From Actinoplanes palleronii (GTDB lineage: Bacteria; Actinomycetota; Actinomycetes; Mycobacteriales; Micromonosporaceae): DNA of 64,000 nucleotides. Position 1 is the stretch's first letter; the number at the start of each line of letters is the position of its first letter. Both the position numbers and the translations under genes were made by a program. Positions 8,301-17,527 of the stretch are shown here, in pieces. The stretch is taken from assembly GCF_016862315.1 (NCBI RefSeq), contig NZ_BOMS01000128.1, forward strand, positions 1 through 64,000, written 5' to 3'. Below the pieces are notes generated by a model. The model was not told the DNA's origin, made no database searches, and was given only the letters and a program-made list of their open reading frames with translations.

Positions 8301-10592
8301 TCAGCCACCCGAGGTGAGACGACGCCCGACGGCCGCGATGAGCCGGTCCAGCTCCGAGCCGAACGGGTTGTCGTGCACCAGGTACGTCCACGTCGCGCTC
8401 GGCCGGACGATCTCGGCCCGCTCCGGCTGCCACCCGTCGGTGAGGTCGACCTCCTCGAACGCCTCGATGGTCCGCGTCTCCACCTGGGTCAGCAGCTCCT
8501 GGAAGGCCGGCACCGCGGCCCGGTGGAACTCGTCCAGCGGGTCCAGCTTGCCCAGTGCCCGCAGGTGCACACCCTCGCGCACCTCGGACAGGAAGGCCAG
8601 GTGGTCCACCCACAGCCGGTCCAGGTGGAACAGCGCGATCGCCCGGGCCGAGTCGGACAGCACGTCCTCGTCGATCTCCTTGGCCTTCTCCGGCGACTTC
8701 TCCAGCAGCATGATCGCCGCCACCTCGGAGGTGAGCAGCCGCTCCCGGCGCTCGGCCAGCAGCAGGCGCTGCTGCTCGATCACCACGCTGTAGCGCCAGG
8801 TGTTGCGGTGGATCTCGTGGTTCACGCCCTCGGCGACCCGCTGGGCGTGCTCGACCGCGTAGTCCACCTGCGGGTCGTGCACGACGCCGTCCATGTCCAT
8901 CCGCGGCGAGGCCGGCAGGATCTCCCCGGCGTGCCGGGTGACCAGCTCGTCCTCGAGGCTGACGAAGAACACCGAGGCGCCCGGGTCACCCTGCCGGCCG
9001 GCCCGGCCACGGAGCTGGTCGTCGACCCGGCGGCTGTCGTGCCGGCCGGCGCCGATCACGTACAGGCCGCCCAGCTCGATGACCTTGTCGCGGTCCTTCT
9101 CGTCGCTGCCGCCCAGCCGGATGTCGACACCCCGGCCGGCCATCTGGGTGGAGACGGTCACCGCGCCGACCGCGCCGGCCTCCGCGATGATCTCCGCTTC
9201 CTCGGCGTCGTTCTTCGCGTTCAGCACGTGGCACGGCACACCGGCCTCGGCGAGCTGCTCGGCCAGCCGCTCGGACGCCTTCACGTCCACGGTGCCGATC
9301 AGGACCGGGCGGCCCTTGTCGTGCGCGATCTTGATCTCTTCGACGAGCGCCTCGTCGCGGGTGTCGTGCGCCGAGTAGATCCGGTCCGGGTCGTCCTCGC
9401 GGACGTTCGGGGTGTTCGACGGGACCACCGCGACCTCGAGCTTGAAGTACTCGCGGAGCTGCTCGCCGACGTGCACCGCGGTCGCGGTCATCCCGCAGAC
9501 CGTCGTGTAGAGCGCGATGTACGCCTGCACCGTGACGGTGTTCAGCACCTCGCCCTCGGCGGTGGCGGACAGCCCCTCCTTGGCCTCCACGGCCGCCTGC
9601 AGACCGTCCGGCCAGCGGCGACGCTGGGCGACCCGGCCGCGCATCTCGTCGATCAGCTCGACGCCACCGTCGCGGACGATGTAGTCCACGTCGCGGCGCA
9701 GCAGCGTGTGCGCGTGCAGCGCCACGTTCACCGCGGACAGCTGCGCGACCTGGTCGTCGGCGTACAGGTCGACGCCGCCGAGCTGCTCCTCGATGTTCTT
9801 CAGGCCGTCCTCGGTGAAGGCGACGCTGCGGCCGTCCTCGGCCACCTCGTAGTCCTTCGCCTTGCGCAGGTTCTTGACCAGCGCGGCGGCCTCGTGCACC
9901 GGGTCGCTCTCGGTGGCGGTCGAGCCGGCGAGCACCATCGGCACCCGGGCCTCGTCGATCAGGATCGAGTCGGCCTCGTCCACGATCGCGGTGGCCAGGT
10001 CGCGCTGCACCCGGTCGGCCACGTCGGTGACCAGCTGGTCACGCAGGTAGTCGAAGCCCGCCTCGGACACCGACACGTACGTGACGTCGGCCGCGTACGC
10101 CTCGCGCCGCTCCTCCGGCGTCATCGACTCGGTCACCCACGTTGCGGTCAGGCCGAGCAGCGTGTAGATCGGCCCCATCCACTCGGCGTCGCGCTTGGCC
10201 AGATAGTCGTTGACGGTCAGCACGTGCACCGGCCCGTTGTCCAGGCGGGTGTGGCCGTACGCGGCGATCGCCGCGGTCAGCGTCTTGCCCTCGCCGGTGG
10301 CCATCTCGGCGACCCGGCCGGAGAGCAGCGCCATCGCGCCGAGCAGCTGGACGTCGTACGGACGCTGGCCGATCGCGCGGCGAGCGGCCTCCCGGCCGAC
10401 CGCGCAGATCTCGGTGAAATCAGAAGCCTCGCGGGCGGCGTCGGTCAGCGCCGCGTCATCGAGCTCCTTCAGCGCCTCCTCTCGCGCCTCGATCGGCTCC
10501 AGGCGCTTCGCCAGCGGGCCGAGGTCCACGGTCGTGCCGGGACGCTGCAGAAACTTGCGGAAACGGTTCTTCAACCGCTGCGACACACCCAT
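8301..10592 (-). CDS. secA2: accessory preprotein translocase ATPase SecA2
   Basis: The 763-residue protein carries SecA motor motifs: Walker A MATGEGKT at 97-104, DEAD-type IVDEADSILIDEAR, and motif VI DQLRGRAGRQGDPG. At 763 residues, without the zinc-binding Cys-rich tail of SecA1, it matches the shorter actinobacterial SecA2. SecA2 drives export of a small protein subset through the SecYEG channel. The ATG at 10590-10592 begins the usual basic N-terminus; the frame stays open far upstream but only opposite the next gene. No other accessory Sec gene is adjacent. It is divergent from the STAS-kinase gene. Confidence 0.93.
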   Translation of the reverse strand: MGVSQRLKNRFRKFLQRPGTTVDLGPLAKRLEPIEAREEALKELDDAALTDAAREASDFTEICAVGREAARRAIGQRPYDVQLLGAMALLSGRVAEMATGEGKTLTAAIAAYGHTRLDNGPVHVLTVNDYLAKRDAEWMGPIYTLLGLTATWVTESMTPEERREAYAADVTYVSVSEAGFDYLRDQLVTDVADRVQRDLATAIVDEADSILIDEARVPMVLAGSTATESDPVHEAAALVKNLRKAKDYEVAEDGRSVAFTEDGLKNIEEQLGGVDLYADDQVAQLSAVNVALHAHTLLRRDVDYIVRDGGVELIDEMRGRVAQRRRWPDGLQAAVEAKEGLSATAEGEVLNTVTVQAYIALYTTVCGMTATAVHVGEQLREYFKLEVAVVPSNTPNVREDDPDRIYSAHDTRDEALVEEIKIAHDKGRPVLIGTVDVKASERLAEQLAEAGVPCHVLNAKNDAEEAEIIAEAGAVGAVTVSTQMAGRGVDIRLGGSDEKDRDKVIELGGLYVIGAGRHDSRRVDDQLRGRAGRQGDPGASVFFVSLEDELVTRHAGEILPASPRMDMDGVVHDPQVDYAVEHAQRVAEGVNHEIHRNTWRYSVVIEQQRLLLAERRERLLTSEVAAIMLLEKSPEKAKEIDEDVLSDSARAIALFHLDRLWVDHLAFLSEVREGVHLRALGKLDPLDEFHRAAVPAFQELLTQVETRTIEAFEEVDLTDGWQPERAEIVRPSATWTYLVHDNPFGSELDRLIAAVGRRLTSGG

Positions 10593-10748
10593 GGCGCGCA
10601 ACGGTACTTTATTTATCTGCCGGGCATCGGCCGGACTCCCGCGCGACGCTCGCACGAGATTCGCCCCGGACAGTGGTTTGCCCCGGTCCGCGGCCGGGCA
10701 CTCGCTGTCGACGGCCCGTCCCACGGGTCTCGCCGGGAAGGAGACCCG

Positions 10749-11486
10749 ATGCCCAGCCAGCTCGTCTGCCGGCCGGAACGGGACCTCCCGGTAGCGGTCC
10801 TCACCGTCAGCGGCACCCTGGACCAGCTGACCGGCAACGCGCTCGGCGCCGCGGTCCGCCGCAGTCTCGCCGGGCAACCGTCGAGACTGCTGCTCGACGT
10901 GAGCCGCCTGACCGTGGCCGACCCGGTCGCGTTCGGCACGTTCGGCGCGGTGGTCTGCCAGACCGCGGAGTTCCCGAACGTACCGATAGTCGTCTGCGGC
11001 GCCGACCCGGGCACCTCCGCGGCGCTCGCCGCGATCCCGGACTGCGCGGGCGTCGAGCGGGCCGTGGACTGCGCGGCGGCCCTGGCCGACGCGAAGGCCC
11101 AGCCGGAACCGGACCGCGTCCGGGTCCGCTTCCGCCCGGTCCCCGAGGCCTGCCGCCAGGTTCGTCAGCTGGTCGGCCAGACCTGTGACCGCTGGCACCG
11201 CACCGATGTCGCCTCGACCGCCACGCTGATCGCCACCGAACTGGTCGCGAACGTGGTCCGGCACGCACACACCACCATGGAGTTCACTCTGGCCCAGCAG
11301 GACGGCCACCTCACCATGGCGGTCCGCGACGGCAGCCGGCACGTCCCGCGCCCGCTCGACCCGGCCCTCACCGACGCCGGCGGCCGCGGCCTCCGCCTGA
11401 TCCGCGAACTCTCGGCCGCCTGGGGCGTCCTTCCGGTCAGCGACGGCAAGGTCGTCTGGACCCACCTGCTCCCGGCCCTCCCCTGA
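10749..11486 (+). CDS. STAS domain fused to RsbW-like HATPase (anti-sigma regulator)
   Basis: The 245-residue protein joins an N-terminal STAS (anti-anti-sigma) domain, about 1-105, to a C-terminal GHKL kinase domain of the RsbW/SpoIIAB type, about 115-243. The kinase shows the N-box ATELVANVVRHAH and a glycine box GGRGLRLIREL. These two functions are normally separate partners. In the STAS part, the DSSG segment that carries the phosphorylated serine in SpoIIAA is replaced by ADPVAFG, so it probably cannot be phosphorylated there. The ATG follows GGAAGGAG with good spacing. It may act as a self-contained partner-switching module for a SigB/F-type sigma factor; the target is unknown. Confidence 0.85.
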   Translation: MPSQLVCRPERDLPVAVLTVSGTLDQLTGNALGAAVRRSLAGQPSRLLLDVSRLTVADPVAFGTFGAVVCQTAEFPNVPIVVCGADPGTSAALAAIPDCAGVERAVDCAAALADAKAQPEPDRVRVRFRPVPEACRQVRQLVGQTCDRWHRTDVASTATLIATELVANVVRHAHTTMEFTLAQQDGHLTMAVRDGSRHVPRPLDPALTDAGGRGLRLIRELSAAWGVLPVSDGKVVWTHLLPALP

Positions 11487-11653
11487 CCGATCTTTTCCGG
11501 TACGACCTGGGGCCCCGACAGAAGCAGCTGCCCCGTCCCGGGCCTCCCCCCGCGACCGCCGCTGCGCACCGGACCGCCCGGCGACGCGCGGGTGAGTCAG
11601 TGCTCCCGGCCTCGACCGCCGGCTCGGGTCACCCGCATCCCTGACGACCACCG

Positions 11654-11676
11654 CCGCTCGCCGGGCCGGCGAGCGG
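11654..11676. terminator. bidirectional hairpin between convergent genes
   Basis: CCGCTCGCCGG and CCGGCGAGCGG form a nearly loop-less perfect inverted repeat between the convergent STAS-kinase and repeat-protein genes. It is well placed to end transcription from both sides. Confidence 0.6.
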
Positions 11677-11697
11677 TCATCGTCGTGGGCGCCGCGG

Positions 11698-14600
11698 TCA
11701 CCGGCGGGGCAGGCCGCTCGGGGCGCTGGCCGGGTCGTCCGGGGGTGCGTCGGCCAGGTTCGCCGGGCCGGGGGTGGCGCGGGGTGCGCCCCGGCCGGGC
11801 AGGCCCGAGGGCGCGGCCGATTCGTCGACCGGAGCGCCGGAGGATTCCGCCGACGTCGCCGGCACGACCGGCGGGCCGGCGGCCGGGTTGTGCTGACCCA
11901 TGTCCGGCGCCTGCAGTCCGGGGCGCACGGTGGGCGGGTTGTGCTGACCCATGTCCGGGGACTGCAGTCCGGGACGCGTCGGAGCTCCGGGCATTCCCGA
12001 CGGCGGGTTGTGCTGACCCATGTCCGGGGCCTGCAGACCAGGACGAGGAACGGCAGGCGCGTTGTGCTGACCCATGTCCGGGGCCTGCAGTCCGGGACGC
12101 GACGGAGCTCCGGGCATTCCCGGCGGCGGGTTGTGCTGACCCATGTCCGGGGCCTGGAGACCTGACGGGCCCGGGGCCAGGTCGGGGGCCGGCAGGGCCG
12201 GGTTGTGCGGGCCGGACGGGGCCGGAGCCAGGTCGGACGGTGGCATCGGCGCCAAGCCGGACAGGCCCTGAGCCGCGGGGCTCTGCGGGGCGGCGCCGGT
12301 CATCGCCGCGGCGGACGGTCCGACGTCGGTGCCGGTGGCGGGCGCCATCGGCTGGGGTGTCCCGTGCATGCCGGGCTGGCCCATCGGCTGGCCGGCGGGC
12401 GGCACCATCGGCGGCAGGCCACCGATGGCCGGCGTCACGGCAGGGCGGGCCGAGCGGGTGAAGCGCGGCGCGTCCAGCGGGCTGTTCTGCTGGCTGAAGG
12501 CGGGCGCGGCGAAGGACGGCGCGGCAAGCGGATCCGGTATCGCCTCGGCGACCGGCAGCGGTGCGGACGCCATCGGCGGAGCCGCCCACGGCGGCGGCGT
12601 TCCCTCCACGGGGGCGGTCGGCACGACGGCGATCGGAGGCGCCTCCGCCGGTCCACCGGAATCCGGGCCACTGAAACCCGGGCCGCCGAAACCCGGGCCG
12701 CCGAAACCCGGGCCGCCGGGAGCCATCGTGCCGGGAGCCGTCGTTCCGGGGGTCGGCGCGGGCCAGGCCGGGTTCACCGCGGACTCGTCGGCGGCGCCTG
12801 TCGCCCACGGCGGTACGCTCGGCGGGGCCTCGACCGCGCCGGGTGCCGGCCACGAGCTGAGACCCGTCTCCCCGTTCGGGGCGGCGAACCCACCGGCCGC
12901 GCCGATCCCCGCGGAACCGGCGCCCATCCCGGCCAGCCCGCTGACCGCCGCGGACCCACCGCCCGGCGCCAGCCCGGCCGGACCTGCCGGGCCGATCGTG
13001 CTGACGTTCTCGCCCGGCATGCCGTCCGCCGGGGGCCAGGCCCGCAGTCCGCCGGCGGCCACCTCGTTCCCCGCGCCCGGCCCGGCCGGAGGCCACGCCT
13101 GCGAACCGCTCCCGGCCACGTCGCCGCCGACACCCGGTTCGGCCGGGGGCCACGCCCGCAGAGCACTGCCCGCGGCGTCGATGCCGGTGACCGCCTCGGC
13201 CGCCGGCCGCGAACCTCTGCCCGCAGGATCGACGCCCGGATGCGGCTCCGTTGACGACCACGGGCGCAGACCACTGGTCGCGGTATCGGCGCCGGGGTCC
13301 GCCGGGGGCCATGCGCGCAGACCGCTTCCCGTGGTCTCGGTGGCAGCCGGCTCGGCCGGGGGCCAGGCCCGCGGGCCGCCACCGGTCGCCTCGGCGCCGG
13401 GGTCCGCCGGGGGCCACGCGCGCAGGCCGCCGGCAGTGGCGCCGGTGACATCGGTGGCGCCGAGGCCCATCGCCGAGGCCAGACCCGCGCCGCCCAAGCC
13501 ACCCAGGCCGCCCGCGACGCCCGGACCATCCAGGCTGCCCGGGCCACCGAGACCGCTCAGGCCGCCCGGAGCATGGAGACCGCTCGAGCCGCCCGGTCCG
13601 CTGGGACCGCTCACGCCGCCCGAACCGTCCGAGCCACCGGAAATACCGGAGATGTCGGGTGTGGTGAGGGTGGAGTTGTTGTCGGACGGGGGCCAGGTCT
13701 GCGGGCCGCTGCTCGGGTCGGGCTCGTAGCCGCCGCCGGACTCGGGCGAGGGCCAGGGGCGCGGGGTGCTGGCGTCGCCGCTGCGGGCCGTGGGGCCCGT
13801 CGCGCCGGGGCCGGGACCAGAAACAGAAGGCGGGGCGTCTGACGGCGACCAGGACCGGATTCCGCTGCCGGCTGACCCGGCGGCGGGATCCGCCGAGGGC
13901 CAGGGGCGGGCGAGTGCGGATTCGGCGGAGGGCGCCGGTGAGGTCGGTGCCGCGTGAGCGCCCCTGCGTTCCGGCCGGCCGAGACCGGAGTCTCCGTGGC
14001 CGGGGGCGGCATCCGCGCGGCCGGGGGCGGAAGGGCGGTCTCGCGGCGGGGCGGTGTCCGCGGGGGTGGCGCCGTTCAGGCCGATCGCGGCGTCCGGCAT
14101 GCCGTTCCGGGCTTCACCGGTGGGCTCCGGGTGCCAGCCCGGTGCGATCTCGCTGCCACCGGCGAACAGGCCGGGGACGTCCTCGCGGCTCTCCGAGAAC
14201 AGGTCAGCGAGGTTCTCCCGGCTGTTCGGGAGCAGGCCCGGGGCGGGCTCGTCGGTGCCGGGGAACGGGATGGGGCCGGGCGAGGGGGCGGTGTTCGTAC
14301 CGGTGGAGGGTTTTGCGGGCAGGAAACCGGAACCGGCATTGGCTCCTGGGCGGAGCGCGGTCGTGGCCGGGCCTTCGTTGGCACCGGGGCCGAAGGGGGA
14401 GTCGGTGAGGCGCGGCAGGCCGCCGAGGCGGGACTCGGTCCACGACTCGGGTGCCGGTGAACCGGTGGCGGACGCGGGCCAGGGCTGTTCGTGGGTTCCG
14501 GTGGGTTCGGTCGCCCAGCTCGGGCGCTCCGACGAGAGCGGCCCGAAGTCGTCGGCCGGGGCCGCCGGAGAGGTGAAGGAGCCGAAGCCCGGGCCGGTCA

Positions 14601-14985
14601 GCGGATCGGCCGGGGTGAGCCACGGTGCGGGGCTTCCGGTCGTACCGTCGAGGTGCGGACCGGAGGACAGCGGTGGGTGACCGGCGCTCGGGCCGGGACC
14701 ACCGGTGGTGTCCTCGGACGGCCAGGGCGGGCTGAAGGCGGGCGGGCCGGACTGCGGGGCGAACGCGACCCGGGTGGCGGCGATCAACCCGGATGCCTCG
14801 GCCAGACCGGCGGCCGCGAGGACCTCGGCGGCCGCCTGCCCGGAGCGGCAGGGCAGCGGCTCGCCGCAGACCGGGCAGCGGGTGAGTCCGTCGCGCGGGC
14901 CTTCGCCGCCGGCGTGCGCCGAGAGCATCTCGCGAGCGGTGCGCGCCAGGACGCTGTCCGGATTGACGTAATTCGTCGGTGTCAC
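11698..14985 (-). CDS. large Pro/Gly/Ala-rich repeat protein with N-terminal CPxCG motif
   Basis: The protein has 1095 residues. An ordered N-terminus of about 75 residues holds CPVCGEPLPC, a possible zinc knuckle, and a helical Ala-rich stretch. The remaining 1000 or so residues are low complexity. They include many AWPPA-[DE]-P-type units (roughly 13.0-13.95 kb), GFGGP runs, and five C-terminal units with core LQAPDMGQHN (11.88-12.17 kb). There is no signal peptide or membrane helix. The start is GTG at 14983-14985, preceded by GGCGGAGACCA. It is probably disordered; scaffold or condensate-like roles are possible but unproven. The reading frame is intact throughout, which argues against decay. 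Confidence 0.8.
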   Translation of the reverse strand: MTPTNYVNPDSVLARTAREMLSAHAGGEGPRDGLTRCPVCGEPLPCRSGQAAAEVLAAAGLAEASGLIAATRVAFAPQSGPPAFSPPWPSEDTTGGPGPSAGHPPLSSGPHLDGTTGSPAPWLTPADPLTGPGFGSFTSPAAPADDFGPLSSERPSWATEPTGTHEQPWPASATGSPAPESWTESRLGGLPRLTDSPFGPGANEGPATTALRPGANAGSGFLPAKPSTGTNTAPSPGPIPFPGTDEPAPGLLPNSRENLADLFSESREDVPGLFAGGSEIAPGWHPEPTGEARNGMPDAAIGLNGATPADTAPPRDRPSAPGRADAAPGHGDSGLGRPERRGAHAAPTSPAPSAESALARPWPSADPAAGSAGSGIRSWSPSDAPPSVSGPGPGATGPTARSGDASTPRPWPSPESGGGYEPDPSSGPQTWPPSDNNSTLTTPDISGISGGSDGSGGVSGPSGPGGSSGLHAPGGLSGLGGPGSLDGPGVAGGLGGLGGAGLASAMGLGATDVTGATAGGLRAWPPADPGAEATGGGPRAWPPAEPAATETTGSGLRAWPPADPGADTATSGLRPWSSTEPHPGVDPAGRGSRPAAEAVTGIDAAGSALRAWPPAEPGVGGDVAGSGSQAWPPAGPGAGNEVAAGGLRAWPPADGMPGENVSTIGPAGPAGLAPGGGSAAVSGLAGMGAGSAGIGAAGGFAAPNGETGLSSWPAPGAVEAPPSVPPWATGAADESAVNPAWPAPTPGTTAPGTMAPGGPGFGGPGFGGPGFSGPDSGGPAEAPPIAVVPTAPVEGTPPPWAAPPMASAPLPVAEAIPDPLAAPSFAAPAFSQQNSPLDAPRFTRSARPAVTPAIGGLPPMVPPAGQPMGQPGMHGTPQPMAPATGTDVGPSAAAMTGAAPQSPAAQGLSGLAPMPPSDLAPAPSGPHNPALPAPDLAPGPSGLQAPDMGQHNPPPGMPGAPSRPGLQAPDMGQHNAPAVPRPGLQAPDMGQHNPPSGMPGAPTRPGLQSPDMGQHNPPTVRPGLQAPDMGQHNPAAGPPVVPATSAESSGAPVDESAAPSGLPGRGAPRATPGPANLADAPPDDPASAPSGLPRR
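11882..12166. repeat. five direct repeats encoding LQAPDMGQHN units
   Basis: Five near-identical segments share the core TTGTGCTGACCCATGTCCGG and then CCTGCAG, spaced about 54-66 bases apart. They lie inside the C-terminal coding part of the repeat protein. Spacers alternate between long and short forms, always keeping frame. Confidence 0.85.
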
Positions 14986-15211
14986 TGGTCTCCGCCCCCC
15001 GTCCGCGATGATTTTTCGCGGGACTCGGCGTCCAGTTCACCCCGCCGGGTCCCCCGTTAGGGCACGTTTCCGCAGATCCGTGGGTTGCCGGCCGGAATTT
15101 CCCGGTATCCGGCGCGGGCGCGGGCGGAGCTTGGTAGGTAGAGGAGATCACAAGTTCACCATTCACTCACGGTGCGCACCCGAGCCCGGTCCGTAACATT
15201 GAAGAACATCC

Positions 15212-15226
15212 AGGAGGTGATCCCCC
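15212..15226 (+). promoter_or_regulatory. extended perfect Shine-Dalgarno sequence
   Basis: AGGAGGTGATC at 15212-15222 is complementary over 11 bases to the conserved 3-prime end of 16S rRNA and lies 4 bases before the ATG at 15227, with the GGAGG core about 9 bases away. This is much longer than other sites in the window and decides the start. Confidence 0.8.
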
Positions 15227-15748
15227 ATGGACGACACGGAACTGCACCGCGAGCGGATCCTCCGGCACGTCAGTCCGATCATCACCGGCCGGTTCGTCGG
15301 CTACCAGGCCGCGTACACGCGGGAAGTGCGGGTCGGGCGGCCACTGGCCGTCTTCGTCTTCCTCGCCGCCGGCCTCGCCCAGCTGGTCGGCTCGCTGCTG
15401 AAGATGAAACCGGCCCGGCGCAGCCTCAAGGAGCTGCGCAAGGGGCCGGAGTTCCTGGTCACCCCGGTCCGATTGCGCGACGATCTCGGGCAGACGTACG
15501 AGATCGAGATGCACGGCCAGCTCCCCCAGTCCGCCCTGCACCGGGGCGATCTGGTGCAGGTGCGCACCGAACCGCAACGCGACCGCACCCTGCCGGTCAA
15601 GCTGATGCAGGTGGTCAACCTGACCACGATGCAGCCGCTGACCCCGCGCATCCCGACCCGGTGGTCGCACCTGGGCCCGGCGATGCTGCTGCAGGCCGCC
15701 GCGGGGCTGGTGGTGGCCGGCGTGGTGCTGGCCGCACTGCTGCGCTGA
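15227..15748 (+). CDS. membrane protein of unknown function
   Basis: The 173-residue protein has a hydrophobic segment near residues 39-59 and another at the C-terminus, about 149-171. Between them lies a soluble, probably beta-rich, region of about 90 residues. The ATG is fixed by an unusually perfect Shine-Dalgarno sequence. No family is recognised. It is alone, between the divergent repeat-protein gene and the GCS2 gene on the same strand about 190 bases away. Confidence 0.75.
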   Translation: MDDTELHRERILRHVSPIITGRFVGYQAAYTREVRVGRPLAVFVFLAAGLAQLVGSLLKMKPARRSLKELRKGPEFLVTPVRLRDDLGQTYEIEMHGQLPQSALHRGDLVQVRTEPQRDRTLPVKLMQVVNLTTMQPLTPRIPTRWSHLGPAMLLQAAAGLVVAGVVLAALLR

Positions 15749-15937
15749 GCGGCGCGTAAAGATCGCGACGATCGGGTACCGGTGCGTCCATGCTCGACGC
15801 ACGGTTGTCCACCACCCGCCAATGCTGCTCCGCCGATGGGGGAACAGGCATCGACAGCGGTAATCATGAGTCTGGGGGGACCGCCGCGACGACGCCCGTT
15901 CTCCCTCGTCGCTGACGCCTGAAGAAGGTGGTGCCCG

Positions 15938-17416
15938 GTGGGCGAGAAAGTGGAAAAGACCGAGTTCTCCCGCGAGGACCGATCCCGGTACCGGCAGAAG
16001 ATCCGCCGCAGTCTCGACGTGTTCGCGACGATGCTGCGCGAGTCCCGCTTCGAGTTCGAGCGGCCGATGACCGGCATGGAGATCGAGCTCAACCTGATCG
16101 ACGACCACGCCGATCCGGCCATGCTGAACGCCGAGGTGCTCGGCGCGATCGCCGACCCGGACTTCCAGACCGAACTGGGCCAGTTCAACATCGAGATCAA
16201 CCTGCCGCCCCGGCGGCTGGCCGGTGACGACCTCGGCGATCTCGAGAAGGCGCTGCGGGCCAGCCTGAACCACGCCGAGGGCAAGGCCCGGACGGTCGGC
16301 GCGCACATGCTGACCGTCGGGATCCTGCCCACCCTGCGCCGCGAGCACCTGACCGCCGAGGCGCTGTCGGCGAACCCGCGGTACCAGCTGCTCAACGAGC
16401 AGATCTTCGCGGCCCGCGGCGAGGACCTGGACATCCGGATCGACGGGATCGACCGGCTGGCGGTCACCACCGACAGCATCGCGCCCGAGGCCGCCTGCAC
16501 CAGCACCCAGTTCCACCTGCAGGTGAGCCCGGCGCAGTTCGCGGCGTACTGGAACGCCTCCCAGGTGATCTCCGGGATCCAGGTGGCGCTGGGCGCGAAC
16601 TCGCCGCTGCTGTTCGGCCGGGAGCTGTGGCGGGAGACCCGGATCCCGCTCTTCGAGCAGGCCACCGACACCCGGTCGGAGGAGATCCGGGCGCAGGGCG
16701 TACGGCCCCGGGTGTGGTTCGGCGAGCGCTGGATCACCAGCGTGTTCGACCTGTTCGAGGAGAACGTCAGGTACTTCCCGGCGCTGCTGCCGATCTGCGA
16801 CGAGAACGACCCCGCGGACATCCTGGAACGCGGCGAGATCCCCGAGCTCAGCGAGTTGCGCCTGCACAACGGCACGGTGTACCGGTGGAACCGGCCGATC
16901 TACGCGGTCGTCGACGGCCGCCCGCACCTGCGGGTGGAGAACCGGGTCATGCCGGCCGGCCCGACGGTCGCCGACACCATCGCGAACGCCGCGTTCTACT
17001 ACGGCCTGGCCCGCAGCCTGGCCGAGGCGGAACGGCCGGTCTGGACCCAGCTGAGCTTCCGCGCCGCCGAGGAGAACTTCCACGCCTGCGCCCGGCACGG
17101 CATCGACGCCAGCGTGTTCTGGCCGGGTGTCGGCACGGTGCCGGTGACCGAGCTGGTGCTGCGCCGGCTGCTGCCACAGGCCGCCGCCGGGCTGGACCGG
17201 TGGGGTGTCTCGCCGGCCCAGCGCGACCGGCTGCTGGGCATCGTCGAGCAGCGCTGCCTGCGTCAGCGCAACGGGGCGTCATGGCAGGTGGAGACGCTGC
17301 ACGAGCTGGAGAAGCAGGGGATGGACCGGCAGCGGGCGCTGCACGAGATGGTCCGGCGGTACCTGCCACTCATGCACGAGAACATCCCCGTGCACGAGTG
17401 GCCGGTGGCCGGCTGA
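15938..17416 (+). CDS. glutamate-cysteine ligase (GCS2) family protein
   Basis: The 492-residue protein matches the ATP-dependent carboxylate-amine ligase family that includes bacterial glutamate-cysteine ligases. Visible marks are GMEIELNLID near residue 47, FNIEINLPPR near 87, the STQFHLQVSP strand near 190, and the HLRVENRVMPAGP segment near 330. These are the metal/ATP and substrate-binding strands. Actinobacteria use mycothiol rather than glutathione, so the true substrate is uncertain. The GTG at 15938 follows AGAAGGTGG; an in-frame GTG lies a few bases upstream. It appears monocistronic. Confidence 0.8.
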   Translation: MGEKVEKTEFSREDRSRYRQKIRRSLDVFATMLRESRFEFERPMTGMEIELNLIDDHADPAMLNAEVLGAIADPDFQTELGQFNIEINLPPRRLAGDDLGDLEKALRASLNHAEGKARTVGAHMLTVGILPTLRREHLTAEALSANPRYQLLNEQIFAARGEDLDIRIDGIDRLAVTTDSIAPEAACTSTQFHLQVSPAQFAAYWNASQVISGIQVALGANSPLLFGRELWRETRIPLFEQATDTRSEEIRAQGVRPRVWFGERWITSVFDLFEENVRYFPALLPICDENDPADILERGEIPELSELRLHNGTVYRWNRPIYAVVDGRPHLRVENRVMPAGPTVADTIANAAFYYGLARSLAEAERPVWTQLSFRAAEENFHACARHGIDASVFWPGVGTVPVTELVLRRLLPQAAAGLDRWGVSPAQRDRLLGIVEQRCLRQRNGASWQVETLHELEKQGMDRQRALHEMVRRYLPLMHENIPVHEWPVAG

Positions 17417-17527
17417 CCGCCTTTTTACGCGCTGGCGCCGGTCACGCAGGTGCCGCCGGCCGCGCCGGCCGGCTTGTTGGCGATCGGAATGCTGATCCGG
17501 GGGATCGTCGCGTCGGACGGCCCGTCC

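Noticed and set aside
8295..11486. Very long open frame on the strand opposite secA2
   Set aside because: It is the antisense image of secA2. The Asp/Arg/His/Val-rich composition is typical of GC-rich shadow frames, and secA2 motifs are unmistakable. Only its last part, from 10749, is a real gene.
15212..15222. Sequence complementary to the 3-prime end of 16S rRNA
   Set aside because: I considered an rRNA fragment on the minus strand. Only 11 bases match and an ATG follows at the right distance, so it is a Shine-Dalgarno sequence.
17424..17527. Minus-strand frame encoding a peptide ending with a Gly-Ala-Cys-Val-Thr-like tail
   Set aside because: It reads well for about 40 codons just after cobE but has no start codon between the upstream stop and its end. 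It could be the tail of a decayed gene; evidence is too thin.
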